From contig CATQJL010000326.1 of assembly GCA_958299035.1 (NCBI GenBank), positions 696,232-760,231 of the forward strand: a stretch of DNA of 64,000 nucleotides. Reading direction: 5' to 3'. The notes under the pieces were generated by a model. The model was not told the DNA's origin. It searched no databases and saw only the letters and a program-made list of their open reading frames with translations. Below, one piece after another: positions 50,601 to 53,600 of the stretch (position 1 is the first letter of the stretch; each line of letters starts with the position of its first letter). Position numbers and translations under genes: made by a program. Source of the stretch: Cylicocyclus nassatus. Its lineage: Eukaryota > Nematoda > Chromadorea > Rhabditida > Strongylidae.

Positions 50601-53600
50601 TTACATATGGTCGAATATTCGACTATTCAAATAATTCAAATAATCTAGCACCTCAAACAATGCTGCCTTTTTCTTTGTTGAGGTTTTCTGCAAAAAATTA
50701 ATCGCTATATTTTATCTAGGTTAGTAGCTGATAATTACATGTGTAGCAAGGTCGTTCGTCAGGGTTCCACCTAGGAAACAGAAGAATTTCACTCATGTAG
50801 TTCATGGTGTTTATGGTCTTTTAAGATGGCTACTAAGCCTTAACTAGTAATCGTTTCAAGTCCGCATTTATTCTTCCTCACAGAAATATCTCCTAAAGCT
50901 ACAAAGAACTTTCCCAAAGCTAAAGATTTAACATGGAAAACCTTTTAGATTAGGTAGTTATTTGTAATTTATTCGTGATGGCCAGCATTGCTTGAGTTCT
51001 GAGACTAGTACTGGAGGAGCACGAGGAAGGCCTAATATCTCTTCCATGACGAAGGCGGTCGCCCAAATAGGTTGACAGCATGCAAGGCTGACGCGCACGC
51101 GGCGCGCGGGCAATTGACAACCACGGGTCACGCGCACGCTCACGTGAATGACCGCTGACCGAGCGTGCGCGCGCCCTGTGGTTGACAATTGCGCGCGCGC
51201 CGCAGCTTTGCATGTTTTCAACCTATTTGGGCGACCGCCTTCGTCTTGGAGCAGATATTACAGTAATGGAATCAGTGAACCTCGCTGTTATCCTGAAAAT
51301 TTTGTCCGCTATTTCAAATTACTATAAAACCACGCATAATAAAGACCTGAGTGAGTTTTTCAACATGCATTCGATGCAGCTTTTCCTCCTCTCTTCTAAT
51401 AAGGGAAAGTTCCCAAGTCAGCTCGGCCAACCCGCATGAGTCATATGTAACTGTAACGGGCTTGAAACGCTGATTTCAAATCTGCTTTCTTCTTCTGCGG
51501 AGCAACTTTCCGAGGGAAGTTATGAGCGTTTGAATGTCTAAATTTGTCATGTTCAAAGTGGCTTAAAATCAGTTAAAAGCTGTAGAACAACACCTAACGA
51601 AATTTTATTATCTGTGTTCCGTCCTTGTGATCAATATACTTGATACAAAACTGATAAATCACTTTCATGTGTTATTGTACAGGTTTCGCCAATTTCAAGC
51701 CACTTAAACATGACAAATTTAGACTCTTAAACACTCATAACTTCTCTCGAAAAGCCGCTCAGCAGAAAAGGAAAGCAGAATTGGAATCAGCGTTTCAAGC
51801 TTGTTACGGTGATTTATGACTCATCCGGGTTGGCCGAGCTGACTTGGGAATTCTCCCTCGTAAGAATACACTTTCGAACCACAATCTTGTATGCTTTCTT
51901 TGATAATTGCCAAAATTCTCCATCCGTCAGTTTTATCTGCTCAAAGTTAGGCTACTTTTTTAAACTTCATCCCAGAGTTTCGAAAAGGACTAAGTATGGA
52001 CCAAATAGACCGATTCTCGAACTACACGGTAATATTTTTAGATTCTCTTAATTTGCTGTTTTTAGCTTCAAAAACATTATTTCTTCGGAAGTGGCAAAGT
52101 CATGAAACATGTAAATGCAGCAAATACACGAAAGTGAAGCTTTTGCAATTTGAAATATGATTTTTATCAAACATTATTTACGCTACATAAACAAGTTTGA
52201 TTCGCTCTGAAAAAAAAGAGTAACCTAGTAGTCCTTTTCAAATATCATTAGATAGAGCAGGAAAAGAAGTTCTCAATAGTGTTGAAACCGTTTCAAAAAA
52301 GAAACTTGATGAAGAAAAGTTGCCCTGAAAAAAGTCCTAGGAAAACGCTCATTATTTTTGCATCAACCTAATATTTGTCGGGAGTTATCAGTCACTGAGT
52401 TTCACAGTTTCTGCTGTAGGGGTGAATTCTCACAAAATTGTTTTAGTTGTATTTTTGAGGTTCGTACTTTTGTTGTAAGGGATCTTCCATATCTTTTACT
52501 CAGGTTTAAAATAATTATTGTTCATCCTACACGCCTTCGAAGTTTATTCCTCTACGAAATTTGCAACATTCTAACACTAGTTTTATACACCTCCTGACTA
52601 TAAGGGCAGCCGATTTGAGTATAGTGACTGATATACAGGCTGCCGCTACAAGTCAAGCAGCTCAGGTGCTCACGATCGCCTTGCTCTGGCCTTGCGCTGT
52701 AACGTATCTTTCACGTGTTTCGACAAGCGAGCGGTGATTAGGCTGGCAAGGCAAGTCAAGATTTCGAGATGAAGGAATGAATGTTGCCTATACCTGCTGC
52801 CTCAAAGGACTGCTGGTCCTCCACATGCTTAAGCAAGCTATCTGAGAACTAGAGGTCCGCTAAAGGGCGCCTCATGACAGCTTTGCTTCTTCACCCAATT
52901 TAAAGCTTGAGGTACTTCCGCATGATATCGCATCTTCTTCTCAGACGCGATTTCAAGAAAATAGTTCAGCACTCCAAATGAATTATGCATAAGACTTGTC
53001 ATCACTATGCTTTGGCATGACTCGCGACTTATGCTTTGGAAAGGGAAGCTTGCTAGCCATTCTGTCGTATGATAATCCATTCGTGTGATTGATCGATCGG
53101 GGACATACTTGTACTCAGTGTAGAACAGCTGAAGTTTTCTTATGACATAAAATGTTCGAATGAATGTTCTTCAATATTCGAATATTCGAATGACTGCCTT
53201 TCAAGTTGGCTCGAATATTCGAATATTCGAACAACTGTCTTTTCAAAATTCCTCGAATAAACGAATATTTGATTAACTCATTTTTCCAAAACATCGAATA
53301 AACGAATTATTCGAATACAGGCCTTTTTCATTTATTCGACTATTTGAAATCGAATAATTGGACTTTCTCGAATATTCGACTATTCGAAGAGTCGAATATT
53401 TCGAATAAATTACTCGAACACGAATATTCGGTTCTAACTATACTAATTACTACCCGGTGCGGCTGCAAGCGGCTGTCCGGGTATCAATCGACCGCCTCCC
53501 TCCTGACCCGCAGCCTAAAAAACCTCGAACATTATTAGGATGTGGTGTAACTTTGTCCTGTTTTGCTGACTGGATATAGCTCTGACAGTTATGAAAGGAC

